A stretch of DNA of 64,000 bases from an uncultured Pelagibacteraceae bacterium (GCA_902614125.1 CACMJW010000001.1:62001-126000), one strand, 5' to 3'; positions 54,442-64,000 are shown, counted from the stretch's first letter. The notes: a model not told the origin generated them from the letters alone. Numbers and translations are program-made.

Positions 54442-56663
54442 TAAATTGTTCTCTCTGTTACTGTTGAGTTATATACTTCAATAATATCTTTTTTTTGAAA
54501 GTCCCCAAAATCTTTTAAGGTGATTCCACACTCTAACCCAGCAGAAACCTGCTTAGTTTGATTTTTTTCTCTAAATATTGAGCCGATTTTACCATTAAAT
54601 ATAATTGCTCCATCTCTTATTACTCTTGCGTTCGAGTCTTGTGTAATTTCACCGTCTGTAACTTTAGAACCTGCAACTTTTCCAACTTTTGATACTTTAA
54701 ATATTTCTAATATTTCTGCGGTTCCAATTATTTTTTCATCGACCTCAGGAGTTAATAAACCTGACATCTTGTTCTTAATAAAATCCAAAACCTCATAAAT
54801 AATATTGTAAGATGAGATAACAATTTTTTCTTGTTCAGCCCTTTTCTTGGCCTCTTTACTGGGTTTAACATTAAATGCTATTAAAACTGCACTCGAAGCT
54901 TTAGCTAATGTCACATCTGTTTCGGTTACCATTCCTATATCTGATAACAATATCTTAGGTTTAACCTCATCATGTTTAATTTGATTAATTGCATTTTTAA
55001 TTGCTTCAGATGATCCATGAACATCTGATTTCACAATAATATTTAATTCTTCTGTTGCAGCATCTTTAAATGCAGAGTCTTGAGTGACAAATGTAAGTGG
55101 ATTTTTACCATCCTTAGTCTCTTGAATTCTTGCATCACACAGCGATTTTGCCTCTTTTTCACTCTCTAAGACTATAAAGTCATCTCCTGCTTTTGCTGCA
55201 CCATTTATACCTAGAATTTCAACCGGTGTAGATGGTTCTGCTTGTTCTATATTTTTTCCTTGGTCATTAATTATTGCTCTTACCTTTCCCCATTTTAAAC
55301 CACTTACAAAAAAATCACCTTTTTTTAATGTTCCTGCAGTCACAATAACATTTGCAATAGGACCTCTTCCAATATCAATTTTAGATTCTAAAACAATTCC
55401 TTTGGCCTCTGTTTCAAAATCAGTTTTTAAATCTAAAAGCTCAGCTTGTAAAATAACACTCTCAACTAATTTATCTAAATTCTGCTTTGTCTTAGTTGAA
55501 ATCTCAACCATCAAGGTATCTCCAGATAAGTCTTCAGCAATTAATTCATATTCCAATAATTGATTCTTAATTTTTTGTGGATCAGCCTCTGGCAAGTCAC
55601 ATTTATTTATTGCAACAACAATTGGGACTTTTGCTGCTTTTGCATGTTTTATAGACTCTATTGTTTGAGGTTTCACTCCATCGTCTGCTGCTACAACTAA
55701 AATTACTAAATCTGTCAACTTTGAACCTCTTGCCCTCATTTCTGTGAAGGCTGCATGACCAGGTGTATCTATAAATGTAATTTTATTGGACTGATGTATA
55801 ATTTGGTAGGCACCAATATGTTGAGTAATTCCACCAAACTCTCCTGAAACTACATTTGCTTTTCTTAAAACATCTAGAACTGACGTTTTTCCATGATCCA
55901 CATGTCCCATTACTGTGACAATAGGAGCTCTACTTTTCAAATTCTCAGCTTTAACCTCTTTTATTTTTTCAATTATTTCCTCTGCTTTTTCTTCTCTTAT
56001 TGGATTATGTCCAAATTCTTTTACTAAATATTCAGCGGTATCAGAGTCAATTGTATGGTTTATCGTTACTGTAACTCCCATACCTAATAAATGTTTTATA
56101 ATATTGCTTGACTGTTCAGCCATTCTATTTGCAAGCTCTCGAATTGTAACGACTTCAGGTATTCTAACGTCTCTTTTGATTGGCTTTAAATTGTCTTTAT
56201 TGTCTTCTTGATTTAAAAGTCTATTCTCTTTTTGTTTTGCTCTTTTTAATGATGCTAAACTTCTTCCTTTTCCTGTAAAGTCCTCATCGCTTAGAGCTCT
56301 AGATACTGTTAATTTTAATTCTCTTCTTTTTGATGTTCCTTTTCCATTTTTTGTATCTTTGCTTGAAGTTGTTTCTCCTTTTAATCTTCTGGTTGCTCTT
56401 TGCTCTGCTAGCTTTCTTCTCTCAAAATCTGAACTAGGGGAAGTATTTGGTTTAGAAAAGGTGTTATTTCTAGGTACAAAAGGTGCGCTCCCTTTAGGTC
56501 TTTCATTTGTAGTATTTGGTCTTGAGTAATTTGGTTTAGTGCCAAATCTAGGTTTTTTTTCAATAACAACAGTGTTTTTTGACTGTGATTTAGCTTGCTC
56601 TATGCTGTTGATAGTTTTTTTGGAACTTCCAGAAATTGATAACTTTAATTTTTTCTTTTCCAT
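54441..56663 (-). CDS. infB: Translation initiation factor IF-2
   Basis: GTPase that places initiator tRNA on the ribosome. 740 aa. A low-complexity basic N-terminus (about 1-160) is followed by the IF2-N domain (VVTIRELANRMAEQSSNIIKHL) and the G domain with VTVMGHVDHGKTSVLDVL, DTPGHAAFTEMRARG and AINKCDLP. Domains II-IV follow, ending in the tRNA-binding C2 domain (VSAGLECGITLKDFGDFQKKD). 10 bp after nusA. Confidence 0.98.
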   Translation of the reverse strand: MEKKKLKLSISGSSKKTINSIEQAKSQSKNTVVIEKKPRFGTKPNYSRPNTTNERPKGSAPFVPRNNTFSKPNTSPSSDFERRKLAEQRATRRLKGETTSSKDTKNGKGTSKRRELKLTVSRALSDEDFTGKGRSLASLKRAKQKENRLLNQEDNKDNLKPIKRDVRIPEVVTIRELANRMAEQSSNIIKHLLGMGVTVTINHTIDSDTAEYLVKEFGHNPIREEKAEEIIEKIKEVKAENLKSRAPIVTVMGHVDHGKTSVLDVLRKANVVSGEFGGITQHIGAYQIIHQSNKITFIDTPGHAAFTEMRARGSKLTDLVILVVAADDGVKPQTIESIKHAKAAKVPIVVAINKCDLPEADPQKIKNQLLEYELIAEDLSGDTLMVEISTKTKQNLDKLVESVILQAELLDLKTDFETEAKGIVLESKIDIGRGPIANVIVTAGTLKKGDFFVSGLKWGKVRAIINDQGKNIEQAEPSTPVEILGINGAAKAGDDFIVLESEKEAKSLCDARIQETKDGKNPLTFVTQDSAFKDAATEELNIIVKSDVHGSSEAIKNAINQIKHDEVKPKILLSDIGMVTETDVTLAKASSAVLIAFNVKPSKEAKKRAEQEKIVISSYNIIYEVLDFIKNKMSGLLTPEVDEKIIGTAEILEIFKVSKVGKVAGSKVTDGEITQDSNARVIRDGAIIFNGKIGSIFREKNQTKQVSAGLECGITLKDFGDFQKKDIIEVYNSTVTERTI

Positions 56664-56673
56664 CTTTCATCTC

Positions 56674-58227
56674 TCAATCTTTGTAAACTTTTTCACGAGC
56701 AGACATAATTAAACTATCTGCCTCTTGTTTTGATAAGGCGAAATCCTCTAAATAACCTTTAATTTTCACCCTTTCACCCTTAACAACATCATAACCACCT
56801 GTAAGTTCATCAGATGCTAAATCAGCAAAATCAGTTAATGTTAAAATATTTTGCTCTCCCAATGTAACCAACATGCCTGGCGTTAAACCATTATGACTAA
56901 TAAGCTCGTTGTCTAGACCTAAATCTTTTACTCTTTTTGCAATTTCTTCTTGGTCTTTTTGATAAAACTCTTTAGCTCTTTCAATAAGCTCTTTAGCTGT
57001 CTCTTCCTCGATACCTTCAATCTTTGTTAAAGCAACGGGTTCGCTATCTTTTATGTCGTCAATTGAAGAAAATCCTTCAGCAACGAGTAGTTGACCCAAT
57101 GTTTCATCTAATTCTAAATTTTTTACGAAATTGTCAGTTTTTTCCTTAAATTCTATTTGCCTTCTTTCTGAGTCCTCTTGATCAGTCATTATGTTTATCT
57201 CATAATTTAAAAGCTTAGTCGCTAATCTGACGTTTTGACCTCTTCTACCTATTGCTTTGCTTAAATTTTCTTCAGTTAGGATTACGTCCAACTTCTTAGC
57301 ATCATTGTCAACATTAACTCTTTGTACTTCAGCTGGCGATAATGCATTTGCAACAACAACTGCTGGATCTTCTGACCAATTTACAATGTCAATTTTTTCA
57401 CCTTGTAATTCGTTCACTACTGCCTGAACTCTACTTCCTCTCATTCCAACACAAGCACCAACAGGATCTAAAGAGGTATCAATTGCTTTAACACAAATTT
57501 TAGCTCTACTTCCTGGATCTCTAGAAGAAGATTTTATCTCAATCAGTCCATCATAAATCTCTGGAACTTCTTGGATAAATAATTTTTCCATAAATTTGGG
57601 ATGTGCTCTAGATAAAAATATCTGTTGTCCCCTAGGTTCCCTTCTGACATCCAAGCAATAAGCCTTTATTCTATCTCCTGCCTTGATATTTTCTCTTGGT
57701 ATTAACTCATTTTTTTGAATTATTGCCTCTGTTCTACCAAGATCTACGATGATATTTCCGAATTCTAATCTTTTTACAATTCCACTTAATATTGAGTCTT
57801 TTTTGTCTATAAAATCGTTAAATTGTCTTTCTCTCTCTGCCTCTCTAACGTTAAAGCTTATTACTTGTTTTGCAGTTTGTGCAGCAATTCTTCCAAAGTC
57901 AAATGATGGCAAAGGTTGCAAAACTTCATCTCCAACTTTTTTGTCTTTATTGTTTTCATTAAGTTTAATTGCATCGTCTAAACTAATTTCTAAATTTGAG
58001 TTTTCTGGGCTATCAACAATTTGTAGTTTTCTGAAAATTCCTATGTCACCGTTATCACGATTTATCTGTACTTTTATCTCATTTTCAGATCCAAACTTTG
58101 ACTTTGCAGCCTTTGCAATACCATTTTCCATTGAGTCTATTATCAACTCTTTATCAATTGATTTTTCTAAAGCTACTGCTTCTGCAATTCGTAATAACTC
58201 AAGCTTGTCTGCTCTTCTGTTTAACAT
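56674..58227 (-). CDS. nusA: Transcription termination/antitermination protein NusA
   Basis: RNA-polymerase-associated factor for pausing, termination and antitermination. 517 aa: N-terminal domain (1-125), S1 (about 133-200, ILSGIVKRLEFGNIIVDLG), two KH domains (DPVGACVGMRGSRVQAVVNEL; LSKAIGRRGQNVRLATKLL), and two C-terminal acidic repeats (about 370-510). GGAG precedes the ATG, directly after a terminator-like T-run. The rimP gene that usually precedes nusA is not here; metK lies upstream. Confidence 0.97.
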   Translation of the reverse strand: MLNRRADKLELLRIAEAVALEKSIDKELIIDSMENGIAKAAKSKFGSENEIKVQINRDNGDIGIFRKLQIVDSPENSNLEISLDDAIKLNENNKDKKVGDEVLQPLPSFDFGRIAAQTAKQVISFNVREAERERQFNDFIDKKDSILSGIVKRLEFGNIIVDLGRTEAIIQKNELIPRENIKAGDRIKAYCLDVRREPRGQQIFLSRAHPKFMEKLFIQEVPEIYDGLIEIKSSSRDPGSRAKICVKAIDTSLDPVGACVGMRGSRVQAVVNELQGEKIDIVNWSEDPAVVVANALSPAEVQRVNVDNDAKKLDVILTEENLSKAIGRRGQNVRLATKLLNYEINIMTDQEDSERRQIEFKEKTDNFVKNLELDETLGQLLVAEGFSSIDDIKDSEPVALTKIEGIEEETAKELIERAKEFYQKDQEEIAKRVKDLGLDNELISHNGLTPGMLVTLGEQNILTLTDFADLASDELTGGYDVVKGERVKIKGYLEDFALSKQEADSLIMSAREKVYKD

Positions 58228-58240
58228 TTAAGTTTTCTCC

Positions 58241-58267
58241 AAAAAAAAATGGGCCGAAGCCCATTTT
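58241..58267 (-). terminator. Strong intrinsic terminator between metK and nusA
   Basis: Minus strand AAAATGGGC-TTCG-GCCCATTTT, a 9-bp stem with a UUCG tetraloop, running into nine T in all (58249-58241). The nusA Shine-Dalgarno GGAG follows at once and the ATG is 14 bp from the T-run. It is the clearest terminator in the window. It ends metK transcripts, and since a promoter-like site lies upstream of it, it may also act as a nusA leader attenuator. Confidence 0.9.
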
Positions 58268-58289
58268 GAAATTTCAATAATGTAAGTGG

Positions 58290-58317
58290 AATATATTGGC
58301 TTTTTTTAAATATTCAA
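58290..58317 (-). promoter_or_regulatory. Possible nusA promoter upstream of the terminator
   Basis: Minus strand TTGAAT (58317-58312), 16-bp spacer, TATATT (58295-58290), lying between the metK stop and the terminator. Initiation near 58283 would give a leader of about 55 nt that contains the whole terminator before the nusA ATG. Confidence 0.45.
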
Positions 58318-58323
58318 CTTTAT

Positions 58324-59493
58324 TTAATTGTTAAAAATGTTTGATTTATCAGTTTTTTCCCATGAAAATGATCCATCTGATTCTGGCTCTCTTCCAAAAT
58401 GACCATATGCTGCGGTTTTTTGATAAATGGGTTTATTTAAACTCAACATTTCTCTAATTCCCCTAGGACTTAAATCAAAATTTTCTCTTATTAATTTTTC
58501 AACATGTCTGTTTTGTTCTTCATCATTAGTGAAAAGATTAACATAAATAGAAAGTGGTTTGGAGACCCCAATAGCGTACGCAAGCTGTATCAAACATCTA
58601 TCAGAAATTTTTGAAGCAACTATGTTTTTTGCTAAATACCTTGATGCATAAGCTGCTGATCTATCAACTTTAGTAGGGTCCTTTCCCGAAAACGCTCCAC
58701 CGCCATGAGGGGCAGCACCACCATAAGTATCAACTATGATTTTCCTCCCAGTCAAACCAGCATCTCCATCGGGACCACCGATGACAAAATTCCCTGTTGG
58801 ATTTACATAAATTTCATCCTCGCTAAGGTCTGATAATAAGTTTTTAGGTATAGATTTTTCTATGTAAGGTTTAACTAATTCTCTAACATCAGCCTGATTT
58901 ACATCTGCAGAATGCTGAGTTGATATTACCACTGATTTAACAGCTGCAGGTTTTCCTTCTTTATACTCTATTGTAATTTGACTTTTTGAGTCTGGTTCAA
59001 TATTTTTTAACTTTCCTGACTTTCTATCCTCAGCCATTAGCCTTAAAATTTTATGTGAATAGTGAATTGGAGCTGGCATTAAAACATCTGTTTCATCACA
59101 TGCATAGCCAAACATTATACCTTGGTCACCAGCACCCTCATCTTTGTTTCCAGATGCATCTACTCCCATTGCAATATCTGCTGATTGAGAATGTAAATGG
59201 CTTTCGATTTTAGTAGCTTCTTTGTAAGAGAAACCATCTTGATCATATCCAATATCTTTAATGCAATCCCTTACTTTTGAAATCAATTCATCTTTGTTGA
59301 TTTCTGGTCCTCTTACCTCACCTGCTAGAACAACTTTATTTGTTGTTGTTAAAGTTTCACACGCTACTCTTGATTGGGGCTCATTAGCTAGATAGTTGTC
59401 GACTACCATATCTGAAATTCTATCTGATACTTTGTCAGGATGACCTTCCGATACAGATTCACTTGTGAAAAGAAAATTTTTTAGATTATTCAT
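58324..59493 (-). CDS. metK: S-adenosylmethionine synthetase
   Basis: Methionine + ATP to SAM. 389 aa. [20 protein letters not shown], the methionine/ATP loop [16 protein letters not shown], and the P-loop-like [19 protein letters not shown]. The ATG overlaps the lnt end by 8 bp, so it is read from the miaB-phoH-ybeY-lnt transcript. No SAM riboswitch is possible in the tight junction. Confidence 0.98.
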   Translation of the reverse strand: MNNLKNFLFTSESVSEGHPDKVSDRISDMVVDNYLANEPQSRVACETLTTTNKVVLAGEVRGPEINKDELISKVRDCIKDIGYDQDGFSYKEATKIESHLHSQSADIAMGVDASGNKDEGAGDQGIMFGYACDETDVLMPAPIHYSHKILRLMAEDRKSGKLKNIEPDSKSQITIEYKEGKPAAVKSVVISTQHSADVNQADVRELVKPYIEKSIPKNLLSDLSEDEIYVNPTGNFVIGGPDGDAGLTGRKIIVDTYGGAAPHGGGAFSGKDPTKVDRSAAYASRYLAKNIVASKISDRCLIQLAYAIGVSKPLSIYVNLFTNDEEQNRHVEKLIRENFDLSPRGIREMLSLNKPIYQKTAAYGHFGREPESDGSFSWEKTDKSNIFNN

Positions 59494-61030
59494 GATCCAT
59501 CCTTCTAATTGATAAAATAAAAAAAATATAGATAAAAATTAATCCAAAATACGTTTTATTTCCAAATTTTGCAAAAAGTGTATCTTTATGCTCGATATCA
59601 CTCGTGGATATTGACCCACTTTCTTCTAAATCTAGAATTGAATTAATTTTACCGTTTGGATTTATAATTGCAGAAATACCATTATTTGCAGATCTTATTA
59701 GAGTTTTACCATACTCAATAGATCTAAACTTAGAGTGAACATAGTGTTGATGCGGCCCTATAGAATTACCAAACCAGCCATCCTCGGAAATATTAATTAT
59801 AAAATCATAATCTGAATGATTACTAAGTTGGCCGGAATAAATTATTTCATAACAAATTGTAGCTAAAAGTTCTAAATCGATTTCCTCAATTTTAAGTGCT
59901 TTCTTATCTTTTCCTTTAGTGTAGGATTGATAGTTATTAGTTAAACTTTTAAGTCCCACCAAAGAAAAAATTTTATTTAAAGGCATAAATTCACCAAATG
60001 GAACTAATTTTCTTTTATCATAATAATCAATCACATTTGATTTATTATCAATAACAGCAATAGAGTTAAAATAACTCATTTTATCATTTAAAAACTCGAT
60101 CCTGTTTAAACCTAACAATATAAAATGATTATTATCAAAATTTTTACTAAAAATTTCTTTATATGAATTAATATTGTTCATGTTGGTTGAGGGTAAAACA
60201 CCTTCTGGCCAGATAAAAATTGTTTTTTTTCCAAAATATCTTTTTGGATCGCTTAGATTGATTAAATTTTGAATAATTGAATATTCATCAACATTAGATG
60301 AGTAAAATCTTTCTAAGGATACTTTGGTTGAGACAGCTACAATATTTAATTTATTATCATTTTTTTTTAATTTTAAATTATTTAAGCTGATGTGGCCATA
60401 AATCAAGTTAGATAAAACTAAAGATCCAAAAAAAATCAAAAAATAGATATTTTTTTTTGATCTACGGGTCATCAATAAGGCTGGAACTGTAAACAAAGTA
60501 ATAGAAAGCAAATTAAATCCATAAATTCCTGTAATAGAATTAATTTGAATGAACTCTATTTGATTAGAAAAACTATAAGCAACTAAGTTCCAGGGAAAAC
60601 CAGTAAGTACGATTCCACGGACATATTCAGTTATACTAAACACTAGAGAAAATATTAGTATTGAAGTAATTATTTTTTTTTGACTTAAAAAGAATTTTGT
60701 AATCAAGGTTGAGATACCAAAAAAGATTGAGATGAATGCTGGAATAAAAATAGTTGATATTGGTATTAAAAATTTAAAATTATCATCAAATGTGAGGGAT
60801 ATTGATATCCAATATAAACTACAAATAAAAAAACCAAATCCAAAAAACCATCCATAAAGAAAAAAATAAAATTTGGATTTATTTGAATTTTTAGCCTCAA
60901 TTAGGAACAAAAACAAAAATGTATAAGAGATAAAATTTATTAAATATAAATTATATGGAGGTAAACTAAATGATGAAAAACCACCAAGTAAAAATAATAT
61001 TAAAAAATTAAGTTTTTTAGATCTAGTCAA
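59486..61030 (-). CDS. lnt: Apolipoprotein N-acyltransferase
   Basis: Adds the third acyl chain to lipoproteins in the inner membrane. 514 aa: about six N-terminal membrane helices (1-210), a nitrilase-type periplasmic domain (about 230-480) with Glu in [11 protein letters not shown], Lys in [15 protein letters not shown] and Cys in [12 protein letters not shown], and a final membrane helix. ybeY ends 3 bp upstream. The corC gene that often sits between ybeY and lnt is missing. Confidence 0.95.
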   Translation of the reverse strand: MTRSKKLNFLILFLLGGFSSFSLPPYNLYLINFISYTFLFLFLIEAKNSNKSKFYFFLYGWFFGFGFFICSLYWISISLTFDDNFKFLIPISTIFIPAFISIFFGISTLITKFFLSQKKIITSILIFSLVFSITEYVRGIVLTGFPWNLVAYSFSNQIEFIQINSITGIYGFNLLSITLFTVPALLMTRRSKKNIYFLIFFGSLVLSNLIYGHISLNNLKLKKNDNKLNIVAVSTKVSLERFYSSNVDEYSIIQNLINLSDPKRYFGKKTIFIWPEGVLPSTNMNNINSYKEIFSKNFDNNHFILLGLNRIEFLNDKMSYFNSIAVIDNKSNVIDYYDKRKLVPFGEFMPLNKIFSLVGLKSLTNNYQSYTKGKDKKALKIEEIDLELLATICYEIIYSGQLSNHSDYDFIINISEDGWFGNSIGPHQHYVHSKFRSIEYGKTLIRSANNGISAIINPNGKINSILDLEESGSISTSDIEHKDTLFAKFGNKTYFGLIFIYIFFILSIRRMDHE

Positions 61031-61033
61031 AAT

Positions 61034-61480
61034 TTAATTAATTAAGCTTAATATTTTATTTTCTTCTCTATTCATTATTTTAAAATCTTTCATTTTTTTA
61101 TGGTCAAAACCTATAAGATGCAAAAATCCATGAATAAAGGTCATTTCTAAAATATAATTTTTTTTGTTAGGAAAAATATGTTGATAACTGATTATTATAT
61201 CTCCAAGATAAATTTCTTTTTTTTTAAATTTTTTTTTTAAATCAGATTTAATAAATGAAGGAAATGACAATACATCTGTGTGATTATTTTTTTTCCTAAA
61301 TTTATAATTCAATTTTTTAATTTTTGTATTATTTGAGAGTAAAAGAGTAAAATTTACTCTTTTATTAGGGTATAAATATTCTTTTGGAAATTTCTTTAAA
61401 ATTTTATTGAAAAATAATTGTGGTTTATTTAGTTTTTTTCTCCAAAGCTTATTATCAACTAGAACATTTACACTAATCAT
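61034..61480 (-). CDS. ybeY: Endoribonuclease YbeY
   Basis: Zinc metallo-RNase for rRNA maturation and quality control. 148 aa. Signature zinc site FIHGFLHLIGFDHKK (H-x3-H-x5-H). Upstream RKKNNHTDVLSFPSF is also typical. It overlaps phoH by 8 bp. Confidence 0.96.
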   Translation of the reverse strand: MISVNVLVDNKLWRKKLNKPQLFFNKILKKFPKEYLYPNKRVNFTLLLSNNTKIKKLNYKFRKKNNHTDVLSFPSFIKSDLKKKFKKKEIYLGDIIISYQHIFPNKKNYILEMTFIHGFLHLIGFDHKKMKDFKIMNREENKILSLIN

Positions 61481-62483
61481 TATTAATATCAGAATAAGCC
61501 TTAACTATTTTAGATACTAAAGGGTGTCTGACAACATCTGAATGGTCAAAATCTATTATTGATATCTCACTTAAGTTACCTAATATTTTTTTTGACCTAT
61601 TTAGACCTGATAAATTTTTATTCGGAAGATCAATCTGAGATGGATCACCATTTATTACAATCTTTGAGTTTTCTCCTATTCTTGTTAAAAACATTTTAAT
61701 TTGAGTATCTGTTGCATTTTGAGCCTCATCCAAAATCGCAAAAGAATTTTTTAAAGTTCTCCCTCTCATAAAAGCTAATGGTGCAATTTCTATATCTCCA
61801 ATTTCTATTTTTTTTTGTATTTTTTCAAAGTCTAAAAGATCGTAAAGAGAGTCATACAATGGTCTTAGATATGGATCTACTTTTTCTCTCATATCACCGG
61901 GTAAAAAACCTAATCTTTCACCAGCCTCTACCGCGGGTCTTGATAAAATTATTCTTTCAATTTTTTTTTCTAAAAGCATTGTTAATCCAACAGCAACTGC
62001 TAAGAAAGTTTTACCTGTGCCCGCAGGTCCTGCTGAAATAACTATATCGCTCTCCCTTAACGCTCTAACATAGTTTTTTTGTTTTTCTGATCTAGGAATT
62101 ACAGATTTTTTTGGTGTCTTAATAATATATTCAATATTTTTATTCGTATTGTTATTATTATTTTCATCAATCATAAATTTATTAACTGATGAAATTATAT
62201 CTTTTTTTTCAATATTTCCATTTGTAATAAATTGATTAGTTAAAAACTGAATAGCATTTTTTACTAAATTATTTTTTTTTGGATCGCTTTTTATAAGAAT
62301 TGAGTTTCCTCTTGAATAAATACTGGTATTTGTTAACTTTTCTAACTCTTTTAAGTTGTTATTAAATTCTCCAACAACACCTAATAGCAGATCATTATCT
62401 TGGAAAACTATACTCAGCGAATTATTATCTGAATAAACAAATTTCAGCTCAGTTTTAAAATTATTTTGTTTAAGATTTTTCAA
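61473..62483 (-). CDS. PhoH-like ATPase
   Basis: 336 aa of the PhoH/YbeZ group linked to YbeY in rRNA processing. N-terminal KH-like segment, then P-loop ISAGPAGTGKTFLAVAVG near residue 150, VEAGERLGFLPGDMREKVDPY and Walker B FAILDEAQNAT. Between miaB (1-bp gap) and ybeY (8-bp overlap). Confidence 0.95.
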   Translation of the reverse strand: MKNLKQNNFKTELKFVYSDNNSLSIVFQDNDLLLGVVGEFNNNLKELEKLTNTSIYSRGNSILIKSDPKKNNLVKNAIQFLTNQFITNGNIEKKDIISSVNKFMIDENNNNNTNKNIEYIIKTPKKSVIPRSEKQKNYVRALRESDIVISAGPAGTGKTFLAVAVGLTMLLEKKIERIILSRPAVEAGERLGFLPGDMREKVDPYLRPLYDSLYDLLDFEKIQKKIEIGDIEIAPLAFMRGRTLKNSFAILDEAQNATDTQIKMFLTRIGENSKIVINGDPSQIDLPNKNLSGLNRSKKILGNLSEISIIDFDHSDVVRHPLVSKIVKAYSDINND

Positions 62484-62484
62484 A

Positions 62485-63816
62485 TTAAGCTGCTACCATT
62501 TTGTTATCTAATTTTCCAAATAAACTGTTCTGATTAGAGTTTTCTATTTTAACTTCTACCAACTTTCCTATAATGTCTTCTGATCCATCAAAGATAACTG
62601 AGGATAAATATTTGTTTCTTCCAAAAAATTTATTTTGATTTTTTAATTTATTTTCAACGAGGACTTCAATAGACTGTTTTTCCATAGATTTATTAATTTG
62701 TATTTGATTATTGAATAATTTTTTTTGAATAATAATTAGTCTTTCTTTACAAATTTCATTATCAATTAACTCATAATTTGAGGCTGTTGTGCCTGGTCTT
62801 GGGCTAAAAATAAAAGAGAAAGAATTTATAAAATTTACTTTATCTAGCAATTTTAGAGTATCATTGAAATCATTTTCAGTTTCACCAGGATACCCAATTA
62901 TAAAATCACTCGAGAATTTAATGTCATTATTAATATTTATTAATTTTTCATAAACTTTTAAATAGTCTTCAACTTTGTGCTTCCTATTCATCAAATGTAA
63001 TATTTTATCTGAACCACTTTGAATTGGTAAATGCACAAATGGCATTAACTTTTTACTTAATGAATAACAATCTATTAGGTCATCGGTCATGTCTCTTGGA
63101 TGGGATGTTGTATATCTTACTCTTATTAACTCAGAATACTGATCTAATTTTTTTATCAAGTCAGAAATTCTGTACTCTTTGCCATTTTCAGAATAAGAGT
63201 ATGCGTTTACATTCTGACCTAATAGTGTAATTTCTCTAACACCATTTTTAATCAGTTCCTCAGCTTCCTTAATTATTTGTTCAAAAGGCCTAGAATACTC
63301 AGGACCTCTGGTGTAAGGAACTACACAAAAATGGCAAAACTTATCACATCCCTCTTGGATTGTTAAGAAAGCTGAAATTTTACTATTCTCGTTTTTAATA
63401 TCATCGAAATAATTAAACTTTGATACGGTATCAAATTCTGTTTCATCTATTTTTTTGTTTTTGGACTGATCTAAAATTAAATCATTAATTTTATGATAAG
63501 CCTGAGGGCCAATAACTATATCTATATAAGGTTCTCGTTTTAGCATTTCCTCATTCTCAGCTTGAGCAACGCACCCAGCAACTACTACAATTGGTTTTTT
63601 TTTTCCTTTAAAACTTTTTTTAACTCTACCTATTTCATGGTAGACCTTCTCTTTTGCTTTATCTCGAATATGGCAAGTGTTTAATATATAACAGTCAACA
63701 TCGTTTTGATCTTCATTTCTAATGTATCCAATATTTTTAACAGTGTCATAGATTCGATTGGAGTCATATTCATTCATCTGACAACCAAAAGTTTTGATAA
63801 AAACTTTTTTTTGCAT
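62485..63816 (-). CDS. miaB: tRNA-2-methylthio-N6-dimethylallyladenosine synthase
   Basis: Radical-SAM methylthiotransferase for A37 of tRNAs reading UNN codons. 443 aa. UPF0004 domain with Cys12 (KTFGCQMNEYDS), YILNTCHIRDKA and VVVAGCVAQAE. Radical SAM triad EGCDKFCHFCVVPYTRG. C-terminal TRAM domain. Its ATG overlaps the stop of the Fur-family gene (TAATG). tRNA-Leu(CAA) in this window is a candidate substrate class. Confidence 0.97.
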   Translation of the reverse strand: MQKKVFIKTFGCQMNEYDSNRIYDTVKNIGYIRNEDQNDVDCYILNTCHIRDKAKEKVYHEIGRVKKSFKGKKKPIVVVAGCVAQAENEEMLKREPYIDIVIGPQAYHKINDLILDQSKNKKIDETEFDTVSKFNYFDDIKNENSKISAFLTIQEGCDKFCHFCVVPYTRGPEYSRPFEQIIKEAEELIKNGVREITLLGQNVNAYSYSENGKEYRISDLIKKLDQYSELIRVRYTTSHPRDMTDDLIDCYSLSKKLMPFVHLPIQSGSDKILHLMNRKHKVEDYLKVYEKLININNDIKFSSDFIIGYPGETENDFNDTLKLLDKVNFINSFSFIFSPRPGTTASNYELIDNEICKERLIIIQKKLFNNQIQINKSMEKQSIEVLVENKLKNQNKFFGRNKYLSSVIFDGSEDIIGKLVEVKIENSNQNSLFGKLDNKMVAA

Positions 63817-64000
63817 TACTTATTTTTCTTGATACCGTAAAGTTCTAGTTTGTGATCAACTAATTCATAACCGTATTTTTCAGCTACTTTTTTTTGCAAT
63901 TTCTCAATCTCATCATCAACAAATTCAATTATTTCACCTGTTTTTATGTCTATTAAATGATCATGATGACTTTCACTAAGTTGCTCATATCTTGCTTTTC
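63816..64000 (-). CDS. fur: Ferric-uptake/manganese regulator (Fur family), partial C-terminus
   Basis: The last 60 codons of a Fur-type metal regulator; the start lies beyond the right edge. Reads ARYEQLSESHHDHLIDIKTG, then EIIEFVDDEIEKLQKKVAEK and YGYELVDHKLELYG. HHDHLI is the metal-binding motif of Fur/Mur, unlike the HHH of the Irr at 48268. The CxxC zinc pair of E. coli Fur is replaced by IDIKTG, as in alphaproteobacterial Fur/Mur. Its stop overlaps miaB's ATG. Confidence 0.9.
   Translation of the reverse strand, partial: KARYEQLSESHHDHLIDIKTGEIIEFVDDEIEKLQKKVAEKYGYELVDHKLELYGIKKNK

Noticed and set aside
57749-58231. 160-codon plus-strand open frame
   Set aside because: Antisense to the conserved N-terminal half of nusA; no family features.

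Overview
The window is a gene-dense, very AT-rich stretch of core bacterial chromosome. Gene content and order point to a streamlined marine alphaproteobacterium, most likely SAR11 (Pelagibacterales). The reasons are: spacers mostly under 100 bp with many stop/start overlaps; an Irr-type Fur regulator next to fabA-fabB-fabI; Coq7-type ubiquinone hydroxylase; a SUV3-like helicase with fdxA and carD; a HIG1-domain membrane protein; mutM / ubiE-ubiB-coaBC-dut next to rpsT and dnaA; and no mobile elements, phage genes or CRISPR arrays. The taxonomic call is inference from content and composition, not from a marker-tree comparison.

Layout. 1-6457 (minus): a glycosyltransferase heads a translation operon thrS-infC-rpmI-rplT-pheS-pheT (pheT runs off the left edge). 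6500-16037: an alpha/beta hydrolase, glutamate synthase gltB-gltD, undecaprenyl-diphosphatase uppP, an EamA transporter and a gamma-butyrobetaine-type dioxygenase. 16137-20440 (minus): pyruvate dehydrogenase E1 and E2; the E1 carries its own N-terminal lipoyl domain. 20561-27293: tRNA-Arg(ACG), a possible 25-residue membrane peptide, a thioesterase, acetoacetyl-CoA synthetase, and the SUV3-like helicase / TerB-like / ferredoxin / CarD operon. 27293-27516 (minus): a compact self-contained gene for a 27-residue Lys/Arg/Ala-only-type polycation, with its own promoter, leader hairpin and terminator. 27621-36603: acyl-CoA ligase, tRNA-Leu(CAA), DedA-type protein, dsbB, coq7, HNH nuclease, esterase, HIG1 protein, TlpA thioredoxin, argH-lptM-lysA and an acyltransferase. 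36600-45727: dnaN, dnaA, rpsT and mutM on minus; ubiE, ubiB, coaBC, dut, a MoeB/ThiF-type enzyme and an SH3 protein on plus. 45720-51723: DUF3501 protein, Fe-S oxidoreductase, rubrerythrin, Irr, fabA-fabB-fabI and a rhodanese. 51736-64000 (minus): pnp, rpsO, rbfA, infB, nusA; metK, lnt, ybeY, phoH, miaB; and the end of a Fur-family gene.

Functionally the window covers translation and ribosome biogenesis, nitrogen assimilation (GOGAT), acetyl-CoA supply, quinone synthesis, initiation of replication, anaerobic-type unsaturated fatty-acid synthesis and an iron/peroxide module. The most unusual items are the lipoyl-E1 fusion, the 27-residue polycation gene, a perfect inverted repeat of Irr-type half-sites over the rubrerythrin promoter, an intrinsic terminator inside the apparent nusA leader, and an rpsT promoter so close to the start codon that the mRNA should be leaderless.
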